A DNA stretch of 64,000 nt from Klebsiella variicola. GTDB lineage: Bacteria; Pseudomonadota; Gammaproteobacteria; Enterobacterales; Enterobacteriaceae. The stretch lies in assembly GCF_000828055.2 (NCBI RefSeq), contig NZ_CP010523.2, positions 3,410,001 to 3,474,000 of the forward strand, in the 5' to 3' direction. A program made the position numbers and the translations under genes. Each line of letters begins with the position of its first letter. The first letter of the stretch is position 1. The notes below the pieces were generated by a model, which was not told the DNA's origin, made no database searches, and was given only the letters and a program-made list of their open reading frames with translations. Positions 19,495-30,235 of this stretch are shown piece by piece.

Positions 19495-19508
19495 TCGCCG
19501 GAAAGCAA

Positions 19509-19871
19509 TCAGATCCAGACGTCGTTCACCGCCGTCCGCTCGCCGCCCTCATGGCCGGTATTCAGCACGCCACGCGGCTCAATCAGCATGAGCTTCGCTT
19601 CCGTCTCCGCCGAGGTCTTATGTTCCACCCCGCACGGCACGACGATCATCTCCCCGGCCTTCACCAGCACATGTCCGTCGCGGAAGTCCACGCGTAATAC
19701 CCCCTCCACCACCATCAGTGTCTCATCGGTTTCCGGGTGGCTGTGCCAGATAAAATCGCCGGCGATACGCACGATCTTGAACTGATAGTCGTTCATCTCA
19801 GCCACCACTTTGGGCTGCCATTGTTCGCTGAACAGGGAAAATTTCTGAGCAAGATTAACGAGTTGATACAT
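19509..19871 (-). CDS. Cupin-domain protein
   Basis: 120 residues from ATG 19871 with AAGGAGA upstream. A single cupin barrel: HSHPETDETLMVVEG (first metal motif with two His and a Glu) and GEMIVVPCGVEHKT (second His). Probably a small metal-dependent isomerase, dioxygenase or sugar-binding protein; substrate unknown. It lies 83 bases downstream of an AraC-type gene on the same strand, and the two form an insert between purB and phoP that I do not recall in E. coli. Confidence 0.75.
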   Translation of the reverse strand: MYQLVNLAQKFSLFSEQWQPKVVAEMNDYQFKIVRIAGDFIWHSHPETDETLMVVEGVLRVDFRDGHVLVKAGEMIVVPCGVEHKTSAETEAKLMLIEPRGVLNTGHEGGERTAVNDVWI

Positions 19872-19954
19872 GGGCTGTCTCCTTGTGATAAAGGCAGTCA
19901 GCATAGTTCGCCTCGCCGCGGTCACGCTTGAACGATTGTGCAACCTGAACCGCG

Positions 19955-20761
19955 CTAGCCGCGGATCGCCCGCAGCCAGCGGCCCGGAGAGAGACCAAAG
20001 CGGCTGATAAACTGGCGCGTCATGTGGCTCTGATCGGCAAACCCCGCGTCGGCGGCAATATCCACCAGACGTTCCCCGGCGCGCATCCGCTGGCGGCAAA
20101 AATCAAGCCGGCGCATCATGACGTAACGCCACGGGCTGGTGCCGTACAGCGTTCTGAAATCCCGGCTCAGGCTCCAGCGGTCCCGGCCGCTGACCTGCGA
20201 TAAGGTGTCGAGGGTCATATCCTGCATAAAACAGGCATGGATATACTCCCGGGCCCTCTCCGCCGCCTGATAGTCAAATGCCTGGCGACGGGAACGCTGC
20301 CCGCCGACCACAGCCAGGGTCTGCGCCAGGTCGTACAGAGCATCCTCTTCCTCCAGCGGCTCGAAGGTGTCCGTGACCGCTTTTAACAACGGCTGCGCGG
20401 CGCAACGCAGGCGCGGATCCGCCGACAGGCCGCCGGGAATAAACGGCAGTGGCCTGCCGCCGAGTATCTTCTGGATCAGCGCCGGTTCGATATAGACCAT
20501 GCGGTAGTGAAACCCCGCCTCGGTGCCCGCCTCGCCGTCATGTATTTCGTCCGGGTGAAGCACCATCGTTCCGCCGGGCAGGCTGTGCTGGAGTCCGCCG
20601 CGATAGTGAAAGCTCTGCACGCCGGCGATCGTCTGGCCGATAGCATAGGTATCATGCCGGTGGGGCTCATAGCCGTGGCCGCCGAAGAAGGCTTCGATGC
20701 GTTCCGTCTGACTGGGCGACTGCGCCAGCCTGACCCAGTCCGCACTTTTCTGCTGAGACAT
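19955..20761 (-). CDS. AraC-family transcriptional regulator
   Basis: 268 residues. The N-terminal half (residues about 25-95, HRHDTYAIGQTIAGVQSF, PGGTMVLHPDEIHDG) is an AraC-type cupin ligand-binding domain. Residues about 165-265 hold the two helix-turn-helix motifs, with DTLSQVSGRDRWSLSRDFR and VDIAADAGFADQSHMTRQFISRFGLSPGRW. It probably regulates the cupin gene downstream and itself. Effector unknown. Confidence 0.85.
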   Translation of the reverse strand: MSQQKSADWVRLAQSPSQTERIEAFFGGHGYEPHRHDTYAIGQTIAGVQSFHYRGGLQHSLPGGTMVLHPDEIHDGEAGTEAGFHYRMVYIEPALIQKILGGRPLPFIPGGLSADPRLRCAAQPLLKAVTDTFEPLEEEDALYDLAQTLAVVGGQRSRRQAFDYQAAERAREYIHACFMQDMTLDTLSQVSGRDRWSLSRDFRTLYGTSPWRYVMMRRLDFCRQRMRAGERLVDIAADAGFADQSHMTRQFISRFGLSPGRWLRAIRG

Positions 20762-20970
20762 AATGGATAACCTGCGGCGTCATTGAGGGGTGATCCCAGC
20801 ACTATTACACAAAAAATTAACATCACCAACCCGCGCACTGCCCGCGCTCTGCCGCTGGGCGTTTGCTGAAATTACGCATAGAATGAAGGAGTTCCATGCA
20901 TTATGCGCAAAGGGCATCGCCGAAGGCTGCCCTGCCTGGCGGTGTTATGCGCCGTTGGTATAAAAAGCTT

Positions 20971-21004
20971 TATTTAACAGCTGTTTATATTTTGCGTATA
21001 TAAT
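20971..21004 (+). promoter_or_regulatory. PhoP box and -10 of the phoPQ promoter
   Basis: TATTTA-ACAGC-TGTTTA is a direct repeat with 5-base spacing matching the PhoP box, and a perfect TATAAT follows 11 bases later (20999-21004). This arrangement is that of the autoregulated phoP promoter. Confidence 0.85.
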
Positions 21005-21044
21005 GAGCGTCAGATTACTATCAACACAGGAAGGGAGAACAGTC

Positions 21045-21716
21045 ATGCGCGTACTCGTGGTTGAGGATAACGCCCTGCTGCGTCACCACCTCAAAGTTCA
21101 GCTGCAGGAGCTGGGCCATCAGGTCGATGCGGCGGAAGATGCCAGGGAAGCGGACTACTATCTGGGCGAACATCTCCCGGATATCGCCATCGTCGACCTC
21201 GGCCTGCCGGATGAAGACGGACTATCGCTGATCCGCCGCTGGCGCAGCCACGATGTGTCGCTGCCGGTGCTGGTGCTGACCGCCCGCGAAGGGTGGCAGG
21301 ATAAAGTGGAAGTGCTGAGCGCCGGGGCGGATGATTACGTCACCAAGCCTTTCCATATTGAAGAGGTTGCCGCCCGCATGCAGGCGCTGCTGCGCCGCAA
21401 CAGCGGCCTGGCCTCACAGGTGATCTCCCTGCCGCCGTTCCAGGTCGACCTCTCCCGGCGCGAGCTGTCAGTCAACGATCAGCCGATCAAGCTGACGGCC
21501 TTTGAGTACACCATTATGGAAACCCTGATCCGCAACCGCGGCAAAGTGGTCAGCAAAGATTCCCTGATGCTCCAGCTTTACCCGGATGCCGAACTGCGTG
21601 AGAGCCATACCATCGACGTACTGATGGGCCGGCTGCGCAAGAAAATTCAGGCTGAATACCCGCAGGACGTCATCACCACGGTGCGCGGCCAGGGGTATCT
21701 GTTCGAACTGCGCTGA
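21045..21716 (+). CDS. phoP: Response regulator PhoP
   Basis: 223 residues from ATG 21045, with GGGAG upstream. OmpR-family regulator: phospho-acceptor Asp in [11 protein letters not shown], Thr in VLTAREGW, Lys in TKPFHIEEV, then a winged-helix output domain ending GYLFELR. With PhoQ it responds to low magnesium, acid and antimicrobial peptides and controls lipid A modification and virulence. Overlaps phoQ by one base. Confidence 0.98.
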   Translation: MRVLVVEDNALLRHHLKVQLQELGHQVDAAEDAREADYYLGEHLPDIAIVDLGLPDEDGLSLIRRWRSHDVSLPVLVLTAREGWQDKVEVLSAGADDYVTKPFHIEEVAARMQALLRRNSGLASQVISLPPFQVDLSRRELSVNDQPIKLTAFEYTIMETLIRNRGKVVSKDSLMLQLYPDAELRESHTIDVLMGRLRKKIQAEYPQDVITTVRGQGYLFELR

Positions 21717-23182
21717 TGAAGGGACTGTTGCGGCATATCTTCCCCCTGTCATTACGGGTTCGCTTCCTGCTGGCGACCGCCGGGGTCGTACTGGTGCTCT
21801 CCCTGGCCTATGGCATGGTGGCGCTGGTGGGCTACAGCGTCAGCTTTGATAAAACCACCTTCCGCCTGCTGCGCGGCGAGAGCAATCTCTTTTATATGCT
21901 GGCGAAATGGGAGAACGGCGCTATTGACGTCGATATCCCGGAAAACCTGAATATGGAAAGCCCGACGGTGACCCTTATCTACGATGAGAAGGGTAAACTG
22001 CTGTGGGCACAGCGCGATGTCCCCTGGCTGGCGAAACGCATTCAACCGGAATGGCTGAAGCGCAATGGTTTCCATGAGATCGAAGCCGATGTCGACAGCA
22101 GCAGCATGCTGCTGCGCAACAACCACGAGATTCAGGAACAGCTGGACGCCATCCGCGAGCAGGGCGACGATTCGGAGATGACCCACTCGGTGGCAATCAA
22201 CCTCTACCCGGCCACCAGCAAAATGCCCCAGCTCAGCATTGTGGTGGTCGATACCATTCCGGTGGAGCTCAAGCGCAGCTATATGGTGTGGAGCTGGTTT
22301 ATCTACGTGCTGGCCGCCAACCTGCTGCTGGTGATCCCCCTGCTGTGGGTCGCCGCATGGTGGAGCCTGCGGCCTATCGAGTCGCTGGCGAAAGAGGTAC
22401 GTGAGCTGGAGGAGCACCACCGCGAAAAGCTCAATCCCAACACCACCCGCGAGCTGACCCGGCTGGTCAGCAACCTTAACCGCCTGGTTCGCAGCGAGCG
22501 TGAACGCTATGACAAATACCGCACCACCCTCACCGATCTCACCCACAGCCTGAAAACGCCGCTGGCGGTGATGCAGAGCACCCTGCGCTCGCTGCGCGGC
22601 GAGAAGATTAGCGTCGACGAGGCGGAGCCGGTGATGCTGGAGCAGATAAGCCGCATCTCGCAGCAGATTGGTTACTATCTGCATCGCGCCAGCATGCGCA
22701 GCGGCGGTACCCTGCTGAGCCGGGAACTGCACCCGATCGCCCCCCTGCTCGACAGCCTGACCTCCGCCCTCAACAAGGTCTATCAGCGTAAAGGGGTCAA
22801 TATCTCGCTCGACATCTCGCCGGAGATCACTTTTGTCGGCGAGCAGAATGATTTTATGGAAGTGATGGGTAACGTTCTCGATAACGCCTGTAAGTACTGT
22901 CTGGAGTTCGTGGAGGTTTCCGTGCGCCAGACCACCGACAGCCATCTGCATATTCTGGTGGAAGACGATGGCCCGGGGATCCCGCAGAGCCAGCGCCGCG
23001 CCGTCTTCGACCGCGGCCAGCGGGCAGATACGCTGCGTCCCGGCCAGGGCGTGGGGCTCTCCGTCGCCCGCGAAATCGTCGAACAATATGACGGGGAGAT
23101 TATCGCCAGCGAAAGCCTGCTCGGCGGCGCCTGCATGGAGGTGGTGTTTGGCCGCCAGCTGATGGAAGATAAACAGGGTTAA
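21716..23182 (+). CDS. phoQ: Sensor histidine kinase PhoQ
   Basis: 488 residues. Two membrane segments (about 17-38 and 195-215) flank a periplasmic PAS-like sensor with an acidic stretch ([11 protein letters not shown]). The cytoplasmic part has HAMP, the phospho-accepting His in [13 protein letters not shown], the N box [11 protein letters not shown] and the G box EDDGPGIP. All catalytic motifs are intact, with no truncation of the kind seen in colistin-resistant mutants. Confidence 0.98.
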   Translation: MKGLLRHIFPLSLRVRFLLATAGVVLVLSLAYGMVALVGYSVSFDKTTFRLLRGESNLFYMLAKWENGAIDVDIPENLNMESPTVTLIYDEKGKLLWAQRDVPWLAKRIQPEWLKRNGFHEIEADVDSSSMLLRNNHEIQEQLDAIREQGDDSEMTHSVAINLYPATSKMPQLSIVVVDTIPVELKRSYMVWSWFIYVLAANLLLVIPLLWVAAWWSLRPIESLAKEVRELEEHHREKLNPNTTRELTRLVSNLNRLVRSERERYDKYRTTLTDLTHSLKTPLAVMQSTLRSLRGEKISVDEAEPVMLEQISRISQQIGYYLHRASMRSGGTLLSRELHPIAPLLDSLTSALNKVYQRKGVNISLDISPEITFVGEQNDFMEVMGNVLDNACKYCLEFVEVSVRQTTDSHLHILVEDDGPGIPQSQRRAVFDRGQRADTLRPGQGVGLSVAREIVEQYDGEIIASESLLGGACMEVVFGRQLMEDKQG

Positions 23183-23230
23183 TCATTGAGTTTTTTAACG
23201 GCGCCTGCATCGCCGGGGCGCCGCATCCGT

Positions 23231-23236
23231 TATAAT
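23231..23236 (+). promoter_or_regulatory. -10 element of roxA
   Basis: A perfect TATAAT about 30 bases upstream of the roxA start. Confidence 0.55.
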
Positions 23237-23267
23237 CCCTGTCAGACACCTGCAGTGGAATATCAAT

Positions 23268-24389
23268 ATGGATTATCAATTAACGCTTAACTGGCCCGAC
23301 TTTATCGAACGCTACTGGCAAAAACGGCCGGTGGTACTGAAGCGCGGCTTCGCCAATTTTATCGACCCCCTAAGCCCGGACGAACTGGCTGGACTGGCCA
23401 TGGAGAGCGAGGTCGATAGCCGCCTTGTCAGCCATCAGGATGGAAAATGGCAGGTCAGTCACGGTCCCTTCGAAAGCTACGATCACCTGAGTGAAAACAA
23501 CTGGTCCCTGCTGGTGCAGGCGGTTAACCACTGGCATGAACCCTCAGCGGCGCTGATGCATCCGTTCCGCGCTCTGCCGGACTGGCGTATCGACGATCTG
23601 ATGATCTCCTTCTCGGTACCCGGGGGCGGCGTCGGTCCGCATCTGGATCAGTATGATGTGTTTATCATTCAGGGCACCGGCCGTCGGCGCTGGCGCGTCG
23701 GGGAAAAGGTGCCGATGAAACAGCACTGCCCGCATCCGGACCTGCTGCAGGTTGACCCCTTCGAGGCGATCATCGATGAAGAGATGGAGCCGGGGGATAT
23801 TCTCTATATTCCGCCAGGATTCCCGCATGAGGGGTACTCGCTGGAAAATTCGCTCAACTATTCGGTCGGCTATCGCGCGCCGAATGCCCGCGAGCTGTTC
23901 AGCGGCTTTGCCGACTACGTTCTCCAGCGCGAACTGGGCAGCCAGCGCTACGCCGATCCGGACGTGCCGTCCCGCGACCATCCGGCGGATATTTTACCCG
24001 TCGAACTCGACCGCCTGCGCGAGATGATGCTGGGGCTGATTAATCAACCAGAGCACTTTAAACAGTGGTTTGGCGAGTTTATCACCCAGTCGCGTCATGA
24101 GCTCGACGTCGCACCGCCGGAGCCGCCGTATCAGCCAGATGAAATTTACGATGCCCTGCAGCAGGGCGACACGCTGGAACGCCTGGGCGGCCTGCGGGTG
24201 CTGCGCATTGACGGCGAGGTGTTCGTCAATGGCGAGAAGATCAACTCCCCGCACCGCCCGGCGCTGGACGCCTTAGCCACCCATCTGACGCTGCGCGCCG
24301 ACCATTTTGGCGATGCGCTGGAAGATCCGTCATTCCTCGCCATGCTGGCAGCGCTGGTCAACAGCGGCTACTGGTTCTTTGGCGACTGA
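23268..24389 (+). CDS. roxA: Ribosomal protein uL16 arginine hydroxylase
   Basis: 373 residues, the length of E. coli RoxA (YcfD). A JmjC-fold 2-oxoglutarate and iron oxygenase that hydroxylates an Arg of ribosomal protein L16. The iron ligands are visible: HLDQYDVF (HxD) and the distal His in PPGFPHEGYS. The C-terminal half contains the dimerisation and winged-helix parts. Alone in its transcription unit after phoPQ. Confidence 0.95.
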   Translation: MDYQLTLNWPDFIERYWQKRPVVLKRGFANFIDPLSPDELAGLAMESEVDSRLVSHQDGKWQVSHGPFESYDHLSENNWSLLVQAVNHWHEPSAALMHPFRALPDWRIDDLMISFSVPGGGVGPHLDQYDVFIIQGTGRRRWRVGEKVPMKQHCPHPDLLQVDPFEAIIDEEMEPGDILYIPPGFPHEGYSLENSLNYSVGYRAPNARELFSGFADYVLQRELGSQRYADPDVPSRDHPADILPVELDRLREMMLGLINQPEHFKQWFGEFITQSRHELDVAPPEPPYQPDEIYDALQQGDTLERLGGLRVLRIDGEVFVNGEKINSPHRPALDALATHLTLRADHFGDALEDPSFLAMLAALVNSGYWFFGD

Positions 24390-24400
24390 GCCATCATCCT

Positions 24401-24431
24401 GCCCGGCGGCGCTGCGCTTGCCGGGCCTACA
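24401..24431. repeat. REP-like palindrome after roxA
   Basis: GCCCGGC and GCCGGGC arms with the GGCGCTGCGCTT core typical of enterobacterial REP units, 11 bases after the roxA stop codon. Confidence 0.7.
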
Positions 24432-24489
24432 AACAGCACGATTTCCGTAGCTCCTGTATCGGTTTGCAACGGTTTCGACCCGGGAAAAA

Positions 24490-24800
24490 CGTTTGTTCTG
24501 TGTTATTTCCGAGCAGATTGCGCTCCCAATATGTATTCTGCGTTATGTTACTCATGAAGTAGGGAGCGCACAGGGGGCGGCCAGTCGCCGCCGCCCCCTG
24601 TACCCCCGGGCTCCGGCCAGCAAAATCGCCACTTCGTGGTGCCTTCGACTTATCCCTGCAGGCTTCGGGTCGGGCCGAGGCAGCGTCCGTGCAAAACACG
24701 GCCCTCAGCCCGCATCCATGCGGGCTGCCCCTGCCTTCCGGGAACGTCTCAGCGATTTTGAGGCCGCCAACACCGGCAGTTTCAGTCGCGCAAGTGGGTA
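24490..24800. other. GC-rich multi-hairpin intergenic element
   Basis: About 300 bases without a credible gene (an open minus-strand frame lacks initiation signals). It carries nested inverted repeats: TGCGCTCCC (24519) with GGGAGCGCA (24562); an 11-base stem at 24570-24580/24591-24601; CCGTG/CACGG at 24687-24701; and AGCCCGC/GCGGGCT at 24707-24726. This looks like a dispersed structured repeat or a non-coding RNA locus. I recall similar-looking sequences in other enterobacterial intergenic regions, usually mis-annotated as short proteins. Confidence 0.5.
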
Positions 24801-24824
24801 AATTAGCATCAGATCGCACGAGTC

Positions 24825-24858
24825 GTAGGCCGGATAAGGCGTTAGCCGCCATCCGGCA
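24825..24858. repeat. REP element upstream of the pepT stop
   Basis: GTAGGCCGGATAAGGCGTTA begins a classic REP unit closed by ATCCGGC. Flanking TCGCAC and GTGCGA extend the palindrome. Confidence 0.85.
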
Positions 24859-24898
24859 TCTTGTGCGACAAGCAGAATGACCGGCCTGGTTGCGAAGG

Positions 24899-26131
24899 CT
24901 ATTTCCCTTTTCGTGTTGCCGTCAGCTCGGCGATACGCACGATCACCTGCACCGCCTTCTCCATCCCTTCCAGGGTGACAAACTCATGTTTGCCGTGATA
25001 GTTGTAGCCGCCGGTAAACAGGTTCGGGCACGGCAGTCCCATAAACGAGAGCTGCGCGCCGTCGGTGCCGCCGCGGATCGGCTTCATCTGCGGTTCAATA
25101 TCGCAGTCCACCATCGCCTGGCGGGCAATATCGACCACGTGCGGATGGGCGATCACCTGCTCATGCATGTTGTAATAACTATCCTCGATCACCAGCTCGA
25201 TATAGCAGTCCGGGTGCAGCCCCTTGCCGACCTTTTTGGCGATCTCCATCATCTTGCGTTTACGCGCCTCAAAGTGCTTGCGGTCAAAATCGCGGATGAT
25301 GTAGTGCATCTCGGCCCGATCCACGCTGCCTTTGATGCTGGTGAGGTGATAAAAGCCTTCATAACCTTCGGTAGTCTCCGGCGCCTCGTCGGCCGGCACT
25401 TCGGCATGAATGCGCGCGGCCAGCGACAGCGCATTGACCATCACCCCTTTTGCGGTGCCGGGATGCACGTTATTGCCGACAATCTTAATGGTCACCGAGG
25501 CGGCGTTGAAGTTTTCAAACTCCAGTTCCCCCACGCCACCGCCGTCGACGGTATAGGCCCAGCGGGCATCAAAGGCCTCGACATCGAAATGCTTCGCCCC
25601 TTTTCCGACCTCTTCATCGGGGGTGAAGGCCACGCGGATATCGCCATGAGGGATGTTTTTCGCCTGCAGGGTCGCCAGCGCGGTCATGATCTCGGCGATG
25701 CCGGCCTTGTCGTCCGCCCCCAGCAGCGTTTTCCCGTCGGTGGTGATCAGCGTCTGCCCCAAAAGCTGATGCAGAACCGGGAACATCACCGGGGAGAGCA
25801 CCTCATCGCCGATACCCAGCGCGATATCGCCGCCGCGATAGTTTTCGACAATCTGCGGATTAACGTTTTTACCGCTGAAATCCGGGGAAGTATCGACGTG
25901 AGAGATAAAGCCGATGGCCGGGATATCGCCCTCCACGTTGGCGGGCAGGGTTCCCATTACCGTCCCTTTTTCACTCAGCGTTACCTTGACCAGTCCCATT
26001 TCTTCCAGCTGCGCCTGCAACAGGCGTAACAGCTTCCACTGCCCTTCCGTGCTGGGGACCTGACGAACGCCAGGCTTCGACTGCGTGTCCAAAGAAACGT
26101 ACTGCAAAAAACGCTCAAGCAATTTATCCAT
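24899..26131 (-). CDS. pepT: Peptidase T (tripeptide aminopeptidase)
   Basis: 410 residues from ATG 26131. A cytoplasmic M20-family zinc enzyme that releases N-terminal residues from tripeptides. The zinc ligands are in [42 protein letters not shown] and NYHGKHEF. An AGGGTGG site precedes this start; the open frame extends to 26167 without benefit. Divergent from potA, as in E. coli. Confidence 0.97.
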
Positions 26132-26388
26132 GTAGCCACCCTCTTCTTTTGTGACAACATTATTCATAAGCCAGAAAAGACAAATATTGCGTCAGGTCAT
26201 TCTTAGCCCGTAAAGCGAAATTTAATAACGGAACCGACGTTATGGTGTAAAGGTAGACTATGCAGGCGTATCAAGGATTGGCGATTACCCTTGTTTGCCG
26301 TAGAATGCTGGCCCTTATTAAAAACGTGCAACCCCAAAGGTGGTTAATCACAAACCCCGCAGCGGTCGGAAGTTTCCGTTGCGTCTAC

Positions 26389-27508
<1,120 letters not shown>

Positions 27509-27525
<17 letters not shown>

Positions 27526-28366
27526 ATTCCAGAATGTGGTGATCGCCACCGTCGTCGGTTGGCTGGTGCTGTTTGTCTTCCTGCCCAACCTGATGATCAT
27601 CGCCACCAGCTTTCTGACCCGCGACGACGCCAACTTCGTCAAGCTGGTCTTCACGCTGGACAACTACTCGCGGCTGCTGGATCCGCTCTACTACGACGTG
27701 CTGCTGCATTCACTGAACATGGCGCTGCTGGCGACCCTCGCCTGCCTGGCGCTGGGCTACCCGTTTGCGTGGTTCCTCGCCCGGCTGCCGCAGAAGGTGC
27801 GCCCCCTGCTGCTGTTTCTGCTGATCGTCCCCTTCTGGACCAACTCGTTGATCCGTATTTACGGGCTGAAGATTTTCCTCAGTACCAAAGGCTATCTGAA
27901 CGAGTTCCTGCTGTGGTTAGGGGTGATCGACACGCCGATACGCATTATGTTCACCCCCTCGGCGGTGATTATCGGCCTGGTGTATATCCTGCTGCCGTTT
28001 ATGGTGATGCCGCTCTACTCCAGCATTGAGAAACTGGATCGCCCGCTGCTGGAAGCGGCGAAAGATCTCGGTGCCAGCAAGCTGCAGACCTTTATCCGCA
28101 TTATCATCCCGCTGACCATGCCGGGGATCATCGCCGGCTGTCTGCTGGTGATGTTGCCGGCGATGGGGCTGTTCTACGTTTCCGACCTGATGGGCGGCGC
28201 CAAGAACCTGCTGATCGGCAACGTGATCAAGAGTCAGTTCCTGAATATTCGCGACTGGCCGTTCGGCGCGGCAACCAGCATTACCTTAACCCTGGTGATG
28301 GGCCTGATGCTGTTGATTTACTGGCGCGCGGCGCGCCTGCTGAATAAAAAGGTGGAGCTGGAATGA
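27509..28366 (+). CDS. potB: Spermidine/putrescine permease PotB
   Basis: 285 residues from ATG 27509, inside the potA end. Six membrane segments; the EAA loop [26 protein letters not shown] contacts PotA. Overlaps potC by four bases. Confidence 0.96.
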
Positions 28367-29148
28367 TCGGTCGACTGCTGCGCGGCGGCTTTATGACCGC
28401 CATCTACGCGTATCTCTACATCCCTATTATTATTCTGATCGTTAACTCGTTTAACCGGTCGCGCTTTGGTATCAACTGGCAGGGGTTCACCACCGACTGG
28501 TATAGCCTGCTGATGAACAACGATAGCCTGCTGCAGGCCGCCCAGCATTCCCTGACCATGGCGGTGCTGTCGGCAACCTTCGCCACCCTTATCGGCTCGC
28601 TGACCGCCGTGGCGCTGTACCGCTACCGCTTTCGCGGCAAGCCGTTCGTTAGCGGCATGCTGTTTGTGGTGATGATGTCGCCCGATATTGTCATGGCCAT
28701 CTCCCTGCTGGTGCTGTTTATGCTGATCGGTATTCAGCTTGGTTTCTGGTCGCTGCTGTTTTCGCATATCACCTTCTGCCTGCCGTTTGTGGTGGTCACG
28801 GTGTTCTCCCGACTGAAAGGCTTTGATGTGCGGATGCTGGAGGCAGCGAAAGATCTGGGCGCCAGCGAGATGACCATCCTGCGCAAAATCATCCTGCCGC
28901 TGGCCCTGCCGGCGGTCGCCGCCGGGTGGTTGCTGAGCTTCACGTTGTCGATGGATGACGTGGTGGTCTCTTCGTTCGTGACCGGTCCGGGGTATGAAAT
29001 TCTGCCGCTGAAGATCTATTCGATGGTCAAGGTTGGCGTTTCGCCTGAGGTGAACGCCCTGGCCACGATTCTGTTGGTTCTGTCGCTGGTGATGGTCATC
29101 GCCAGTCAGTTAATTGCACGTGATAAAACTCAGGGGACGTTAAAATGA
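28363..29148 (+). CDS. potC: Spermidine/putrescine permease PotC
   Basis: 261 residues. Six membrane segments and an EAA loop ([26 protein letters not shown]). Partner of PotB in the channel. Overlaps potB and potD by four bases each, so translation is coupled. Confidence 0.96.
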   Translation: MIGRLLRGGFMTAIYAYLYIPIIILIVNSFNRSRFGINWQGFTTDWYSLLMNNDSLLQAAQHSLTMAVLSATFATLIGSLTAVALYRYRFRGKPFVSGMLFVVMMSPDIVMAISLLVLFMLIGIQLGFWSLLFSHITFCLPFVVVTVFSRLKGFDVRMLEAAKDLGASEMTILRKIILPLALPAVAAGWLLSFTLSMDDVVVSSFVTGPGYEILPLKIYSMVKVGVSPEVNALATILLVLSLVMVIASQLIARDKTQGTLK

Positions 29149-30191
29149 AAAAATGGTCACGCCACCTGCTCGCAGCCGGCGCTCTGGCAATCGGCATGAG
29201 CGCCGCACACGCGGACGATAGCAAAACGCTCTATTTTTATAACTGGACCGAATACGTACCGCCGGGCCTGCTGGAGCAGTTCACCAAAGAGACCGGCATC
29301 AAGGTCATCTATTCGACCTACGAGTCGAACGAAACCATGTATGCCAAGCTCAAGACCTATAAAGACGGTGCGTACGATCTGGTCGTCCCGTCGACCTACT
29401 TCGTCGACAAGATGCGCAAAGAAGGGATGCTGCAGAAGATCGATAAGAGTAAGCTGACTAACTTCAGCAACCTCGATCCGCAGATGCTGAACAAACCGTT
29501 CGATCCGAATAACGACTACTCCATTCCCTATATCTGGGGGGCGACGGCTATCGGCGTCAACAGCGATGCGATTGACCCGAAAACCATTACCAGCTGGGCC
29601 GACCTGTGGAAGCCCGAATACAAAAGCAGCCTGCTGCTGACCGACGACGCGCGCGAAGTGTTCCAGATGGCGCTGCGTAAGCTGGGCTATTCCGGCAACA
29701 CCACCGACCCGAAAGAGATTGAAGCCGCCTATAACGAGCTGAAAAAGTTAATGCCTAACGTCGCGGCGTTTAACTCCGATAACCCGGCGAACCCGTATAT
29801 GGAAGGCGAAGTGAACCTCGGAATGGTATGGAACGGCTCGGCTTACGTCGCACGCCAGGCCGGTACCCCGCTGGAGGTGATCTGGCCGAAAGAAGGCGGC
29901 ATCTTCTGGATGGACAGCCTGTCGATCCCGGCGAATGCCAAAAACGTCGACGGCGCGCTGAAGCTGATTAACTTCCTGCTGCGCCCGGATGTCGCCAAAC
30001 AGGTCGCGGAAACCATCGGCTACCCCACGCCAAACCTGGCGGCACGCAAAATGCTCAGCCCGGCAGTGGCCAACGATAAATCGCTCTACCCGGACGCTGC
30101 GACCATTGAGAAAGGCGAATGGCAGAATGACGTCGGCAGCGCCAGCGCCATTTATGAAGAGTATTACCAGAAGCTGAAAGCGGGCCGCTAA
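29145..30191 (+). CDS. potD: Periplasmic spermidine/putrescine-binding protein
   Basis: 348 residues with a signal peptide ending SAAHADDS. FYNWTEYVPPGLLEQF and DLVVPSTYFVDKM are typical of PotD, and the aromatic and acidic residues that hold the polyamine (WTEYV, WGATAIG, WNGSAYVA) are present. Last gene of the potABCD operon. Confidence 0.97.
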   Translation: MKKWSRHLLAAGALAIGMSAAHADDSKTLYFYNWTEYVPPGLLEQFTKETGIKVIYSTYESNETMYAKLKTYKDGAYDLVVPSTYFVDKMRKEGMLQKIDKSKLTNFSNLDPQMLNKPFDPNNDYSIPYIWGATAIGVNSDAIDPKTITSWADLWKPEYKSSLLLTDDAREVFQMALRKLGYSGNTTDPKEIEAAYNELKKLMPNVAAFNSDNPANPYMEGEVNLGMVWNGSAYVARQAGTPLEVIWPKEGGIFWMDSLSIPANAKNVDGALKLINFLLRPDVAKQVAETIGYPTPNLAARKMLSPAVANDKSLYPDAATIEKGEWQNDVGSASAIYEEYYQKLKAGR

Positions 30192-30199
30192 TCCCGCAG

Positions 30200-30226
30200 G
30201 GCGGAACCGCGGTTCCGCCTTTTTTT
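30200..30226 (+). terminator. potABCD terminator
   Basis: GGCGGAACC-GC-GGTTCCGCC followed by seven T residues, nine bases after the potD stop. Confidence 0.95.
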
Positions 30227-30235
30227 GCTCTCACC

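Noticed and set aside
21752..23086. 444-codon minus-strand frame opposite phoQ
   Set aside because: A shadow of phoQ with biased composition and no start signal.
21716..23182. Possible colistin-resistance change in phoQ
   Set aside because: The gene is full length with intact motifs; point mutations cannot be judged without a reference.
24427..24852. 141-codon minus-strand frame in the roxA-pepT gap
   Set aside because: No initiation signal; it runs through nested hairpins and a REP unit, and its composition is that of a repeat element, not a protein.
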